Below are positions 7,612 through 17,391 of a DNA stretch of 61,758 bases, one piece after another (within the stretch, counting starts at the first letter, position 1; each line of letters opens with the position of its first letter). A model generated the notes under the pieces. That model worked only from the letters and a program-made list of their open reading frames with translations, did not search any database and was not told the origin of the DNA. This DNA comes from UBA1672 sp964352665 (GTDB lineage: Bacteria; Pseudomonadota; Alphaproteobacteria; Micavibrionales; Micavibrionaceae): NCBI GenBank assembly GCA_964352665.1, contig CAYGSJ010000010.1, forward strand, positions 1-61,758. The letters run 5' to 3'. A program made the translations under genes and the position numbers.

Positions 7612-8637
7612 ATGAAAATATTGCATGCTATGGCTGGAGCAGAGGTTGGTGGCGCAGAAACATTTTTTGTGGATGCGGTAAAAGCAATCCACGAGACGGG
7701 AAATAACCAGCGCGTGATAACAAGGTTCAATAATCCTCACAAGTTTGATCAAATTCAACATCTGGGGATAGAAACCCATAAAGCGGCTTTTGGAAAGCAC
7801 TGGATGTATCCTACATCCAGACTAATGAAAAAGACTATTCAGGATTTCAAACCAGATATCGTGCATCACTGGATGGGGCGCGCGGGGACTTTTGGAGTGG
7901 CCGGAGATCATATAAATATAGGCTGGTACGGCGGTTATTACAAACCGGAGCGTTTCAAACATTGTAAATATCATGTGGCCGTTACCCAGGACATTGTAGA
8001 TCATATTATCAAGCAAGGTGTGCCCGCCGAAAATGCTTTCCTGCTTCATATTTATGCCGAGTTTCCTGAAGGAAAAGCCTTAGACCGCGCTGAATTTGAT
8101 ACGCCCGATGATGTACCCTTATTATTATCGCTTTCCCGTCTTCATACGAAAAAAGGGCTGGATATCTTGCTGGAAGCGATGGTTAAGGTGCCTGATGCGT
8201 ATCTATGGATTGCAGGTTCCGGCCCATTAGAGCAGGAACTTAAAGCGCAAATGCACACTTTGAAATTAAGTGATCGTGTTCGCTTCCTTGGGTGGCGCAA
8301 TGATCGTGAAAATTTACTTGCGACCTGTGATATCTGTGTTTTTCCATCGCGCTACGAGCCTTTTGGGGCTGTGGTTATCGAAGCATGGGGAACGAACAAG
8401 CCACTTATAACCGCCAAAGCTGCCGGCCCGAAGGCTTATGTTTCGCACGAGGAAAACGGACTTTTGGTCGAAATAGATGATATCGAGGGGCTGGCCTCTT
8501 CGATTAACAGGGTTATTAAGGACCAAGATTTACAATCACATTTAATCAAAAACGGTGCCAAATCTTACCAAGATAATTTCACAAAAGAGGTCTTTAAAAA
8601 GAACGTGATTGATCTGTACACGCGGATCAAACGCTAG
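7612..8637 (+). CDS. glycosyltransferase family 4 (GT-B)
   Basis: 341 residues. The N-terminal Rossmann half begins with MKILHAMAGAEVGGAE, typical of GT4 enzymes. The C-terminal half carries LLSLSRLHTKKGLDILLEA, then FLGWRNDRENLL, and the E-x7-E donor-binding motif EPFGAVVIE. It transfers a sugar from a nucleotide donor to a cell-surface acceptor (LPS or other glycan) at the cytoplasmic face; the sugar and acceptor are unknown. It stands alone, without other polysaccharide genes nearby. Confidence 0.85.
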   Translation: MKILHAMAGAEVGGAETFFVDAVKAIHETGNNQRVITRFNNPHKFDQIQHLGIETHKAAFGKHWMYPTSRLMKKTIQDFKPDIVHHWMGRAGTFGVAGDHINIGWYGGYYKPERFKHCKYHVAVTQDIVDHIIKQGVPAENAFLLHIYAEFPEGKALDRAEFDTPDDVPLLLSLSRLHTKKGLDILLEAMVKVPDAYLWIAGSGPLEQELKAQMHTLKLSDRVRFLGWRNDRENLLATCDICVFPSRYEPFGAVVIEAWGTNKPLITAKAAGPKAYVSHEENGLLVEIDDIEGLASSINRVIKDQDLQSHLIKNGAKSYQDNFTKEVFKKNVIDLYTRIKR

Positions 8638-8701
8638 AGCGTAGTTTCAAATAAAGCCTATATTTTCTTGATATGGTAGAGAGAAATATTTGGAGTATAT
8701 A

Positions 8702-9538
8702 CTACGCCAGATTTCCAGCATGCCATTCAAGATGGTCGTCCATAAAGCTTTGAATAAAGAAATAGCTGTGATCATAGCCCTCATGCCGGCGAAGGGTTAG
8801 TTTCTGCCCTGCTTTCTTACAGGCCTCTTCGAAAAGCTCGGGCCGTAATTGTTCCTTCAGGAAGTCATCGTTCAAGCCCTGATCTATCAGAATTCCGGCA
8901 TTTTCGCCTGCTGATGCGGCTTGCTGCACAAGATGTGTAGCGTCATGCGAAAGCCAGCTTTCCTGATTATCCCCTAGATACGCGGTAAAGGCCTTATGCC
9001 CCCATGGCACTTGCGCAGGGGCAACAATCGGAGAAAAGGCAGAGCAAGAGCCAAACTGATCGGGGTATTTAAAATACAGAGTGAGCGCACCATGACCACC
9101 CATTGAATGTCCTGTGATGGCTTTCTTTTGGGGGTTTAACCCAAAATGCGTTTCACATTGTGGGAGAAGTTCCTTCATCAGATAGCTTTCCATGCGGAAG
9201 TTTTCTGCCCATGGCTCTTGCGTAGCATCCAGATAGAACCCTGCGCCCTGCCCCAGATCATAGGCATCGTCATTGGGCACATCATCGCCGCGCGGGGATG
9301 TATCGGGTGCAAGAACTGACAAGCCAAGTGCTGCAGCCTTTTGATAAGCATCAGCCTTGGTAGTAAAATTATCTTCTGTGCAAGTCAGGCCGGAAAGGAA
9401 AATGACATACGCACCTGTTTTTTTATTTTCTGGAGGTGTGAACATGGTGAAACGCATTGGCGTTTTTGTTTCCGCGCTGTCGTGGCTGTAATATCCCAAA
9501 GCGCCGCCGTGGCAACGATGTTGTTTTTCTAGCTTCAT
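8702..9538 (-). CDS. fghA: S-formylglutathione hydrolase
   Basis: About 278 residues, the standard length. An alpha/beta hydrolase with nucleophile Ser in GHSMGGHGAL, Asp in LIDQGLNDDF and His in GYDHSYFFI. It hydrolyses S-formylglutathione to formate and glutathione, the second step of formaldehyde detoxification. The start is placed at the Met of MKLEKQHRCHGG, four bases after the stop of the upstream dehydrogenase gene; an earlier in-frame Met lies inside that gene. The two genes form an operon. Confidence 0.93.
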   Translation of the reverse strand: MKLEKQHRCHGGALGYYSHDSAETKTPMRFTMFTPPENKKTGAYVIFLSGLTCTEDNFTTKADAYQKAAALGLSVLAPDTSPRGDDVPNDDAYDLGQGAGFYLDATQEPWAENFRMESYLMKELLPQCETHFGLNPQKKAITGHSMGGHGALTLYFKYPDQFGSCSAFSPIVAPAQVPWGHKAFTAYLGDNQESWLSHDATHLVQQAASAGENAGILIDQGLNDDFLKEQLRPELFEEACKKAGQKLTLRRHEGYDHSYFFIQSFMDDHLEWHAGNLA

Positions 9539-9542
9539 GTTT

Positions 9543-10649
9543 TTAAAACTCCACAATGCTGCGGATACTTTTGCCTTCATGCATCAGGTCAAAAGCCTTG
9601 TTAATATCCTCTAGCGGCATTTTATGTGTGATCAGGTCATCAATATTAATCTGGCCATCCATATACCAATCCACGATTTTAGGTACATCGGTACGACCGC
9701 GCGCGCCACCAAAAGCAGATCCGCGCCAGACCCGCCCTGTGACCAATTGGAACGGGCGCGTAGAGATTTCCTGCCCTGCGCCCGCAACCCCTATGATTAC
9801 GCTCTCGCCCCATCCCTTATGACAGCATTCCAGCGCATTACGCATGACATCGACGTTACCGATACATTCGAATGAATAATCAACGCCGCCATTCGTCATA
9901 TCGCAAATGGCTTCAACGATATTGTCTACTTTTTTCGGGTTTATAAAATCTGTCATCCCGAATTTTTCAGCGAGAGGTTTTTTATCTTCGTTAATATCAA
10001 TCCCTATAATCTTGCTCGCACCCACCATTTTTGCGCCTTGGATAACGTTTAGCCCGATGCCACCCAAACCAAAGACCGCGACTGTCGATCCCGCCTCTAC
10101 CTTTGCATCAAAGACAACGGCTCCTATGCCCGTGGTTACGCCGCAACCGATATAACAGATTTTATCGAAGGGGGCGTCCTTGCGCACTTTTGCCACCGCG
10201 ATTTCCGGCATCACTGTAAAATTTGAAAAGGTAGAGCAACCCATATAATGCAAGATAGGCTTACCGTTCAGAGAAAAACGCGATGTGCCGTCAGGCATAA
10301 GTCCTTTGCCCTGTGTTGATCTGATCTTCTGGCAAAGATTTGTTTTGGGATGCAGGCAGTAATCACATTCCCGACATTCCGGTGTGTAAAGCGGGATAAC
10401 ATGATCCCCCACACTTACCGATGTGACCCCTTCGCCAATTTCACGAACGATCCCTGCGCCCTCATGGCCCAGAATAGCCGGAAACTCTCCTTCCGGATCA
10501 TCGCCGGACAGGGTAAACGCATCTGTATGGCAAACGCCGGTTGCCATGATTTCAACCAGCACTTCACCGGCTTTTGGCCCTTCCAGATCAACTGTTTCAA
10601 TAGTTAGTGGTGCACTGGATTTTGTGGCGATAGCGGCTTTTGTTTTCAT
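9543..10649 (-). CDS. frmA: S-(hydroxymethyl)glutathione dehydrogenase / class III alcohol dehydrogenase
   Basis: 368 residues. The catalytic zinc site (VCHTD, GHEG) and the four-Cys structural zinc lobe (CRECDYC then LC) are intact, and VFGLGGIGLNVIQGA is the NAD-binding motif. It oxidises the spontaneous adduct of formaldehyde and glutathione to S-formylglutathione in the cytosol. It is first gene of an operon with the hydrolase and divergent from a TetR-family regulator. The intergenic palindrome lies nearer the regulator gene, so whether the regulator also controls this operon is open. Confidence 0.95.
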   Translation of the reverse strand: MKTKAAIATKSSAPLTIETVDLEGPKAGEVLVEIMATGVCHTDAFTLSGDDPEGEFPAILGHEGAGIVREIGEGVTSVSVGDHVIPLYTPECRECDYCLHPKTNLCQKIRSTQGKGLMPDGTSRFSLNGKPILHYMGCSTFSNFTVMPEIAVAKVRKDAPFDKICYIGCGVTTGIGAVVFDAKVEAGSTVAVFGLGGIGLNVIQGAKMVGASKIIGIDINEDKKPLAEKFGMTDFINPKKVDNIVEAICDMTNGGVDYSFECIGNVDVMRNALECCHKGWGESVIIGVAGAGQEISTRPFQLVTGRVWRGSAFGGARGRTDVPKIVDWYMDGQINIDDLITHKMPLEDINKAFDLMHEGKSIRSIVEF

Positions 10650-10772
10650 CGTGGACAGACCCTTTTTGTTATATGCCCCACATTAGATATCGCATATGGG
10701 CGAGTGTTTCAATTCACTTTGGTCATTCTTGGTTCATGTTTATTCATAAAACAGAATAATTACCAAAAAACT

Positions 10773-10792
10773 ATTTGACTGATTAGTCAAAT
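10773..10792. promoter_or_regulatory. palindromic operator, site 1, upstream of tetR
   Basis: ATTTGACTGATTAGTCAAAT is a perfect 8-4-8 inverted repeat 32 bases before the regulator start. The same TTGACT-N4-AGTCAA core recurs at 11449-11464. Placement fits autorepression by the TetR-family protein. Confidence 0.8.
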
Positions 10793-10824
10793 CTTGTTAA
10801 AGCCTGCCTACGAGAAGGATTGTA

Positions 10825-11460
10825 ATGACCAAACCTGTGAATGAAACCAAACAGAAGCTTATTAATACCGCGATAGAGTTGATCTGGAGCGAGAGCTATA
10901 ACGCCGTGAGTGTTGATGAAATTTGCAGGAAAGCCGATGTTAAAAAAGGAAGCTTTTACCACTTCTTTCCGTCCAAGGCGCATCTTGCACTGGAAACCAT
11001 GGATTCCTGCATGAATGAAACCAAGCTTCATTACGATGATATTTTCTCTGCCACCCGCCCGCCTTTGGAACGATTTGAACTTATGGTCAAATATGTTGTT
11101 GATCAACAAAAGGAAATTTCGGCGGAGCTGGGCCATGTGTGTGGCTGTCCTTTTGCTACTTTGGGGTCTGAGCTGGCGTCGCAGGATCAGGAAATCGGCA
11201 AAAAAATTACAGATATTTGCGCCAAAAAAACAGCCTATTACGAGAGTGCCTTGCGTGATCTTGTTTCCGAAGGCGTAATTGATGTGGATACGGACGTCAA
11301 ACTGAAGGCTAATGAAATTTTCGGGTTTATAATCGGCCAGTTAATTATGGCCCGTATCAGCAATGACCTTAAATTTATAGAAGATAATCTGGAAAGAGCA
11401 CTGTTTGATCTGTTGGGGATCAAAAAACCTTTCCGTAAACAAAGAAAATTGACTGCATAG
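10825..11460 (+). CDS. TetR/AcrR-family transcriptional repressor of the efflux operon
   Basis: 211 residues. The N-terminal helix-turn-helix is clear (VSVDEICRKADVKKGSFYHF, residues about 30-50). The C-terminal ligand domain contains CGCPFATLGSEL, as in the AcrR/TetR_C_16-like group of efflux regulators. It precedes a complete RND pump and its own promoter and 3' end each carry a TTGACT-N4-AGTCAA palindrome, so it most likely represses itself and the pump until a toxic ligand binds. The Cys-containing motif could make it respond to thiol-reactive compounds, which is only inference. Confidence 0.88.
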   Translation: MTKPVNETKQKLINTAIELIWSESYNAVSVDEICRKADVKKGSFYHFFPSKAHLALETMDSCMNETKLHYDDIFSATRPPLERFELMVKYVVDQQKEISAELGHVCGCPFATLGSELASQDQEIGKKITDICAKKTAYYESALRDLVSEGVIDVDTDVKLKANEIFGFIIGQLIMARISNDLKFIEDNLERALFDLLGIKKPFRKQRKLTA

Positions 11461-11464
11461 TCAA
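11449..11464. promoter_or_regulatory. palindromic operator, site 2, in front of the RND operon
   Basis: TTGACTGCATAGTCAA overlaps the stop codon of the regulator gene and lies 22 bases before the adaptor start. It matches site 1 in both half-sites and spacing. Confidence 0.78.
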
Positions 11465-11485
11465 AATCAAAGAGGAGCGTAAATA

Positions 11486-12673
11486 ATGAAACCCACAAAG
11501 AAAAACATGGCTCTGGTCATTGCAGTTACTGCATTAGCACTTGTGCCAGGTGCAAGCGTTAGAAACAACGCGCAAGCCAACGAACCACCGGCAGAGCAAG
11601 CCCCTCCTCCGGCGATGCCCGTAGAAGTCGCGGTGATACAGCCGGAAACAGTACAGATTTGGCAAAACTTCTCTGGTCATGTTGTGGCCGTTAACCGCGC
11701 AGAAATTCGTCCTCAGGTCAGTGGTATTATTACTGAAATTCATTTCGAAGACGGCGCCTATGTTGAAAAAGACCAGACACTGATTGTGATCGACCCTCGC
11801 CCATACAAGGCGACGCTGGAGCAAGCGGAGGCTGCCCTGAAAGCCGCCAAAACGACAGCGGATCTTGCAGAAAAGGAATATCAGCGCGCCCGAAAACTCA
11901 TTGAGACCGAGGCTATATCCCAAAGTGTTATGGATGAGCGGGTGAATAAGCGCCTTGCCGCCGCCGCCGCTGTAAGTGGTGCGGAAGCTTTTGTGAGTAG
12001 TGCAAAAATCAATCTGGATTATGCCTATATCAAAGCACCGATTTCCGGAAAAACAAGTCGCGCGGAAATCACTATAGGAAATCTTGTACAGTCAGGGCCA
12101 GCTGCGCCTCTGCTAACATCTATTATTTCAGATGATAAAGTATATGCGGAATTCGAAGTTGACGAGACAACATACCTGCACTCTGTGAAGAATGCAGGCA
12201 CCTTAAAAACAGGGCTGCACATTCCTGTGCGCATTGTATTGCCCAATACAGACCTTGAATATGACGGTTATGTCCAAAGCTTTGATAACCGCATTGACCC
12301 CACCTCCGGCACGATCAGAGCCCGCGCCTTGTTTGATAACAAGGATAAATATCTTCTTCCTGGTATGTCCGTTACAGTCTTGATGGGTGAAGCCGGAGAA
12401 GAAAAAAGAATTCTGGTTTCGGAACGCGCCATCGGAACAGATCAGGATCGTAAATTCGTCTACATTATTAATGCAGACGGTTTGACAGAGTACCGCGAGG
12501 TTAAAGTCGGTGATAGCGTAAACGGCAATAGAGTCATCAGAAGCGGTTTAAAGCAGGGTGACACAATCATTACCGAGGGACTCGTGCGTATTCGTCCTGG
12601 CATGCCTGTTGCGCCAAAAGTTGACACAGCGGCCGGTGCTGAAGAAATGCCTGATCAGGGCATGGACCATTAA
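11486..12673 (+). CDS. RND efflux periplasmic adaptor (membrane fusion protein)
   Basis: 395 residues. Signal-like N-terminus, then a biotinyl-lipoyl segment (GIITEIHFEDGAYVEKDQTL), an alpha-helical hairpin (residues about 105-165) and C-terminal beta-barrel and membrane-proximal domains. It bridges the inner-membrane pump and the outer-membrane channel. RBS GAGGAG precedes the ATG. First gene of a three-gene operon, 16 bases from the permease. Confidence 0.92.
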   Translation: MKPTKKNMALVIAVTALALVPGASVRNNAQANEPPAEQAPPPAMPVEVAVIQPETVQIWQNFSGHVVAVNRAEIRPQVSGIITEIHFEDGAYVEKDQTLIVIDPRPYKATLEQAEAALKAAKTTADLAEKEYQRARKLIETEAISQSVMDERVNKRLAAAAAVSGAEAFVSSAKINLDYAYIKAPISGKTSRAEITIGNLVQSGPAAPLLTSIISDDKVYAEFEVDETTYLHSVKNAGTLKTGLHIPVRIVLPNTDLEYDGYVQSFDNRIDPTSGTIRARALFDNKDKYLLPGMSVTVLMGEAGEEKRILVSERAIGTDQDRKFVYIINADGLTEYREVKVGDSVNGNRVIRSGLKQGDTIITEGLVRIRPGMPVAPKVDTAAGAEEMPDQGMDH

Positions 12674-12689
12674 TTGAAAGAGTAACACC

Positions 12690-15600
12690 ATGAATTTATC
12701 CAGCCATTTCATTGACCGTCCAATTTTTGCAGGGGTTATTTCGTTTTTGATTTTCCTGATGGGAGCGATTGCGCTGTTTCAGTTGCCGGTTTCCGAATAT
12801 CCGGAAGTTTCGCCGCCCTCTGTCCAGGTAACTGCAAGTTTTCCCGGCGCAAACCCGGCAGTTATAGCGGAGACCGTTGCAACCCCGTTGGAGGAGCAAA
12901 TAAACGGCGTAGAAAATCTTCTTTATATGAACTCGCTTGCCTCCACGGATGGTACGCTTTCACTAACAATTACATTTGCGATTGGCACTGATATTGATCT
13001 GGCACAGCAACTCGTACAAAACCGTGTTGCACAAGCTCTGCCGAGGCTCCCCGAAGTGACTCGTCAACTTGGCGTTACTGTTGTAAAAAGTGCCCCCGAC
13101 CTTACAATGGTTGTACATCTGACATCACCTAATAATCGCTATGATGTCTTGTATCTTCAGAACTACGGCGTTTTAAACATTAAAGACCAATTGGGGAAAA
13201 TTCCCGGTGTCGGACAAGTGTGGCTTTTTGGATCCGGTGACTACGCAATGCGCGTTTGGTTAAACCCCAACCGTATTGCAGAACGTGAACTTACCGCAGC
13301 AGAGGTTGTGGAAGCCATCCGCGGTCAAAATGTGCAAGTTGCCGCCGGTATGATCGGTGGTCCACCCTATGAGGAAGGGACGGAACTACAGCTTCCTATA
13401 AATGTTCAAGGACGTCTAACCAGTCCGGAAGAGTTCGAAGAAGTTATTATCAAGCGAGATGAAGCCGGCGTTATCACAAGATTAAAAGATGTTGCACGAG
13501 TTGAGCTTGCAGCACAAACCTATGCGCTTCGCTCCCTTTTAAATAACGAACAGGCCGTTGCTATTCCTATATTCTCGACCCCTGATGCCAACGCACTCGA
13601 ACTTTCCAAGAATGTAAGAAAAACAATGGACGAGCTTAAAAAAGGCTTCCCCGAAGGTATTGATTATACAATTGTTTATGATCCAACGGTCTTTGTACGT
13701 CATTCTATTGATGCCGTTATTCATACATTGATTGAAGCTGTTCTTCTGGTTGTTCTGGTTGTTATTGTCTTCCTGCAAACATGGCGCGCCTCGATTATTC
13801 CTTTGCTGGCTGTTCCTGTTTCCATTGTTGGAACATTTGCAATTATGTTGCTGCTTGGATTTTCAATTAATGTTCTCTCTCTCTTTGGGCTTATTCTTGC
13901 CGTAGGTATCGTGGTCGATGATGCCATCGTTGTCGTTGAAAACGTCGAACGGAATATTGAAGAAGGTAAAGAACCGCGCGAAGCTACAATTCAAGCTATG
14001 AAAGAAGTCACGGGACCGATTATTGCGACATCTCTGGTGATCGCGGGTGTGTTTATTCCGATTGCTTTTATCAGTGGTCTGACGGGCATGTTCTATAAGC
14101 AATTTGCCCTGACCATCGTGATTGCTACTTTTATTTCCACGATTAACTCTCTGACGCTTAGCCCTGCGATGTCTGCTGTTCTTCTGAAACCACGCGAAGA
14201 ACAAAAGGACAAGCTTACGATTATCATGGATTTCCTCTTTGGCTGGTTCTTTAAACTCTTTAACAAGGTTTTTGGCACAAGCCAGAGATACTACGCCAAG
14301 GGTGTAAATGTTTTTGGCCGCCGGAAAATTATCATGATGATCTTTTTTGCCATTCTGGTTGGTGCAACATATAAAAGCTTCAGCATGGTTCCATCGGGCT
14401 TTGTGCCACCACAGGATAAGCAATACCTTATCAGTTTTGCGGTACTCCCTTCTGGCGCTACACTAGAGCGCACAGAAACCGTGATCCGTAAAATGGGTAA
14501 AATCGCTTTGGAAGAGGAAGGTGTACAAAATGCTGTGCAGTTTCCAGGCTTATCTGTAAACGGCTTTATCAATTCCTCAAGCGGCGGCATTGTGTTTATC
14601 ACGCTGGATGATTTTGAAAAGCGTGAGAGTCATGAGTTAAGTGCAGGAGCCATTGCCGGACGTCTACAGCAAAAATTCGGGGCTATCGATGAGGCTTTTG
14701 TGGCTATCTTCCCGCCTCCACCTGTAATGGGACTTGGGACGTTAGGTGGATTTAAGCTACAGATTCAAGACCGCGGTGATATGGGCTATAAGGCGCTGGA
14801 TAATGTGGTTAAGGAAATTATGGGTAAAGCTTATGCCGACCCTGCCCTTATGGGTGTCTTTTCATCCTATAACATCAACGTACCCCAACTTCATGCTGAT
14901 CTGGACCGCACCAAAGCGCAAGTACTGGGTGTGCCGATTAATGATATCTTCCGCACAATGCAAATTTATCTTGGCTCTATATACGTGAATGACTTTAATC
15001 AATTTGGCCGCACCTATCAGGTGATCGCACAGGCTGATAAAGAATTTCGTTCTAAGCCGCAAGATATTTTGAGACTTCAAACCCGTAATGACCAAGGTAA
15101 AATGGTTCCACTTGGCTCGGTCATGGATATAAAAGAAACCTTTGGTCCTGAAACAGCCTCACGCTATAACGCCTTCCGCGCGGCTGATCTGAATGGTAAC
15201 CCTGCCCCCGGATACTCTTCGGGACAGGCACAAGCAGCCATAACCAAAATTCTGAACGAAACATTGCCACAAGGATTTGAATTCGAATGGACCGAATTGA
15301 CCTATCAACAAATTCTGGCTGGGAATACTGCCATTTATATTTTCCCGCTTTGTATTTTCTTTGTGTTTCTTGTTCTGGCCGCACAGTATGAAAGCCTGAC
15401 TCTTCCTCTTGCGGTGATTATGATTGTCCCCATGGGTATTTTGTTTGCGCTACTTGGAATCTATTTTATGGGTGGCGACAATAACATCTTCACACAGATC
15501 AGCTTGTTTGTTCTGGCCGGTCTTGCTTGTAAAAATGCGATCCTGATTGTCGAGTTTGCCCACCATCTTGAAAAAGAAGGTGGAAAGTCAATTCTGGACG

Positions 15601-15857
15601 CCGCCGTAGAAGCATGTCGCCTTCGTCTTCGTCCGATTTTAATGACATCTTTTGCATTTATCATGGGGGTTCTTCCCTTGGTCTTGAGCCACGGCGCAGG
15701 ATCTGAAATGCGTCAAGCCATTGGTATATCCGTGTTTTACGGTATGATCGGCGTTACATTTATGGGGTTGATTTTTACCCCTGTCTTCTATGTTCTGCTT
15801 CGTAGTATGGAAGAAAAATTTAAAAATAAGCGCTCCATCGAAACAGTATCGGAATAA
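12690..15857 (+). CDS. RND efflux permease, HAE1 family
   Basis: 1055 residues, the usual length. Starts FIDRPIFAGVISFLIFLMG, the conserved first membrane segment. TM4 carries VGIVVDDAIVVVENVERN with the paired Asp of the proton relay. Two porter domains and the duplicated 12-segment architecture are evident. It pumps drugs, solvents or detergents outward using the proton gradient as trimer with the adaptor and outer-membrane factor. Stop codon abuts the next start. Confidence 0.95.
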   Translation: MNLSSHFIDRPIFAGVISFLIFLMGAIALFQLPVSEYPEVSPPSVQVTASFPGANPAVIAETVATPLEEQINGVENLLYMNSLASTDGTLSLTITFAIGTDIDLAQQLVQNRVAQALPRLPEVTRQLGVTVVKSAPDLTMVVHLTSPNNRYDVLYLQNYGVLNIKDQLGKIPGVGQVWLFGSGDYAMRVWLNPNRIAERELTAAEVVEAIRGQNVQVAAGMIGGPPYEEGTELQLPINVQGRLTSPEEFEEVIIKRDEAGVITRLKDVARVELAAQTYALRSLLNNEQAVAIPIFSTPDANALELSKNVRKTMDELKKGFPEGIDYTIVYDPTVFVRHSIDAVIHTLIEAVLLVVLVVIVFLQTWRASIIPLLAVPVSIVGTFAIMLLLGFSINVLSLFGLILAVGIVVDDAIVVVENVERNIEEGKEPREATIQAMKEVTGPIIATSLVIAGVFIPIAFISGLTGMFYKQFALTIVIATFISTINSLTLSPAMSAVLLKPREEQKDKLTIIMDFLFGWFFKLFNKVFGTSQRYYAKGVNVFGRRKIIMMIFFAILVGATYKSFSMVPSGFVPPQDKQYLISFAVLPSGATLERTETVIRKMGKIALEEEGVQNAVQFPGLSVNGFINSSSGGIVFITLDDFEKRESHELSAGAIAGRLQQKFGAIDEAFVAIFPPPPVMGLGTLGGFKLQIQDRGDMGYKALDNVVKEIMGKAYADPALMGVFSSYNINVPQLHADLDRTKAQVLGVPINDIFRTMQIYLGSIYVNDFNQFGRTYQVIAQADKEFRSKPQDILRLQTRNDQGKMVPLGSVMDIKETFGPETASRYNAFRAADLNGNPAPGYSSGQAQAAITKILNETLPQGFEFEWTELTYQQILAGNTAIYIFPLCIFFVFLVLAAQYESLTLPLAVIMIVPMGILFALLGIYFMGGDNNIFTQISLFVLAGLACKNAILIVEFAHHLEKEGGKSILDAAVEACRLRLRPILMTSFAFIMGVLPLVLSHGAGSEMRQAIGISVFYGMIGVTFMGLIFTPVFYVLLRSMEEKFKNKRSIETVSE

Positions 15858-17219
15858 ATGATGAGATATTTTTTATTACTCCCCGCCTGTCTTGTTTTAA
15901 ACGGTTGTTATACCGGACAGCAAAATTTTTCAGAGCCGATGAAACCCGAAACATGGGCATCAACACAAGCCGCGTTTGCAGAAGTGGTTGATGAAGAAAA
16001 TCTGAAAGACTGGTGGGAAAGGTTTAATGACCCGCTTCTTAATGAATTGGTGCAGCTTTCTCTGGCGCATAGTCCCGACCGTCTGATTGCAGAAGCCAAA
16101 ATCATGGAGGCACGCGGCCTTCGCAAGTCAACGCGCTCTGCCTTGTTCCCGCAAATTGGTGCATCAGGATCAAAGGGACGTGAAGATACAGGATTTGGCG
16201 GCACCAGCACGGATGGTTTTTATGATGCGCGCTTTGATGCCTCTTTTGAAATCGATGTCTTCGGCCGTAACCGCAAAAACGCCAGCGCCGCGGACTCAGG
16301 ACTCGAGGCTGCGCAATCCTATTATGATGATGTAAGCCTTACCCTGATTGCCGATGTTGTGCGCAACTATATCGATTACCGCGCCAACCAAAATCAGGTG
16401 CGTATTGCAGACAAAAATTTAAAGTCGCAGGAAAAAACGCTTGAACTCATCAGTGATTTGCATCGACTTGGCGAAGCGCCAAAGCTTGATGTAGAGCGCG
16501 CGACAAACCTTGTGAATACAACGCGTGCGTCTTTACCCGAATTCCAGCGTCAGGCCGAAAATGCCCGTCTGCGGCTGAGTGTTCTTGTTGGCCTGTTGCC
16601 AGAAAGCATAATGCCTGTTTTAGAAAATAATGCCCCGATTCCGGGCGCGGATGTTTCACCGGTCTTAATGGCACCGGCCAGAGTTTTATCATTGCGGCCG
16701 GATATTCTTGCGGCAGCCGCCAATCTTGAGGCCCGCACAGCACTGGCCGAAGCAGCGACCGCCGACTTCTTCCCCTCCTTCACGTTGGGGGGATTTTTCG
16801 GCATAACAGACAGCGCCATGGTTAGTTCTGCCAATGTATGGAATGTGGCACTTGGCGCTGCAGTATCCTTGCTTGATTTCGGACGGATAGAGGGCCTTAT
16901 TGATGCGGCACGCGCGCGCGAAACACAGGCTTTTCAGCTATACCGCAAAACTGTTTTAGGTGCGGTAACAGAAGTTGAAACGGCGCTGACCGATTATTCC
17001 CACATCAACGAGCAAACGCTTTCATTAACAAAGGCGTATGAGAGCGCGAACAAGGCTTTGGAGTTGTCACAGACTTTGTATAAAGAAGGTGAAATCTCGT
17101 TTCTGGATGTACTGGACTCCCAGCGCAATGCAAATAGCGCGGAATCAGCGGTTATCTATGCACAAGCTGCCAAGGCCGAAAGCCTGACCCGACTATTTAA
17201 ATCTCTTGGTATTTATTAG
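15858..17219 (+). CDS. RND outer-membrane factor, NodT family lipoprotein
   Basis: 453 residues. Lipobox LNGC at residues 14-17 marks lipid attachment. Duplicated TolC-like helical hairpins (SQEKTLELISDLHRLGEAPK; QTLYKEGEISFLDVLDSQRN) are present. Forms the trimeric exit duct of the pump. Begins directly after the permease stop with no spacer, consistent with coupled translation. Confidence 0.92.
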   Translation: MMRYFLLLPACLVLNGCYTGQQNFSEPMKPETWASTQAAFAEVVDEENLKDWWERFNDPLLNELVQLSLAHSPDRLIAEAKIMEARGLRKSTRSALFPQIGASGSKGREDTGFGGTSTDGFYDARFDASFEIDVFGRNRKNASAADSGLEAAQSYYDDVSLTLIADVVRNYIDYRANQNQVRIADKNLKSQEKTLELISDLHRLGEAPKLDVERATNLVNTTRASLPEFQRQAENARLRLSVLVGLLPESIMPVLENNAPIPGADVSPVLMAPARVLSLRPDILAAAANLEARTALAEAATADFFPSFTLGGFFGITDSAMVSSANVWNVALGAAVSLLDFGRIEGLIDAARARETQAFQLYRKTVLGAVTEVETALTDYSHINEQTLSLTKAYESANKALELSQTLYKEGEISFLDVLDSQRNANSAESAVIYAQAAKAESLTRLFKSLGIY

Positions 17220-17329
17220 GCGATGAAACCGTTGCAAAATTTGCTCTGGCCCGAAGTTTAGGCCTTTTGGACACAAACATTCTATTTTCAAAGAATCCTC
17301 CCCTTAAATAGCAATCAACGCCAAATTTC

Positions 17330-17359
17330 TTGACATATTGTTCCCACAATTTGTAAAGT
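17330..17359 (+). promoter_or_regulatory. sigma-70-like promoter for the acyl-CoA dehydrogenase gene
   Basis: TTGACA (17330-17335), 18-base spacer, TAAAGT (17354-17359), 32 bases before the ATG. The -35 is perfect, the -10 matches four of six. Confidence 0.5.
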
Positions 17360-17391
17360 CGCTCCGTTCTATAAAGTAAAGGGAAGTAACT

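Noticed and set aside
14093..14423. reverse ORFs within the RND permease and other large genes
   Set aside because: Antisense frames inside strongly conserved genes, without RBS or family features.
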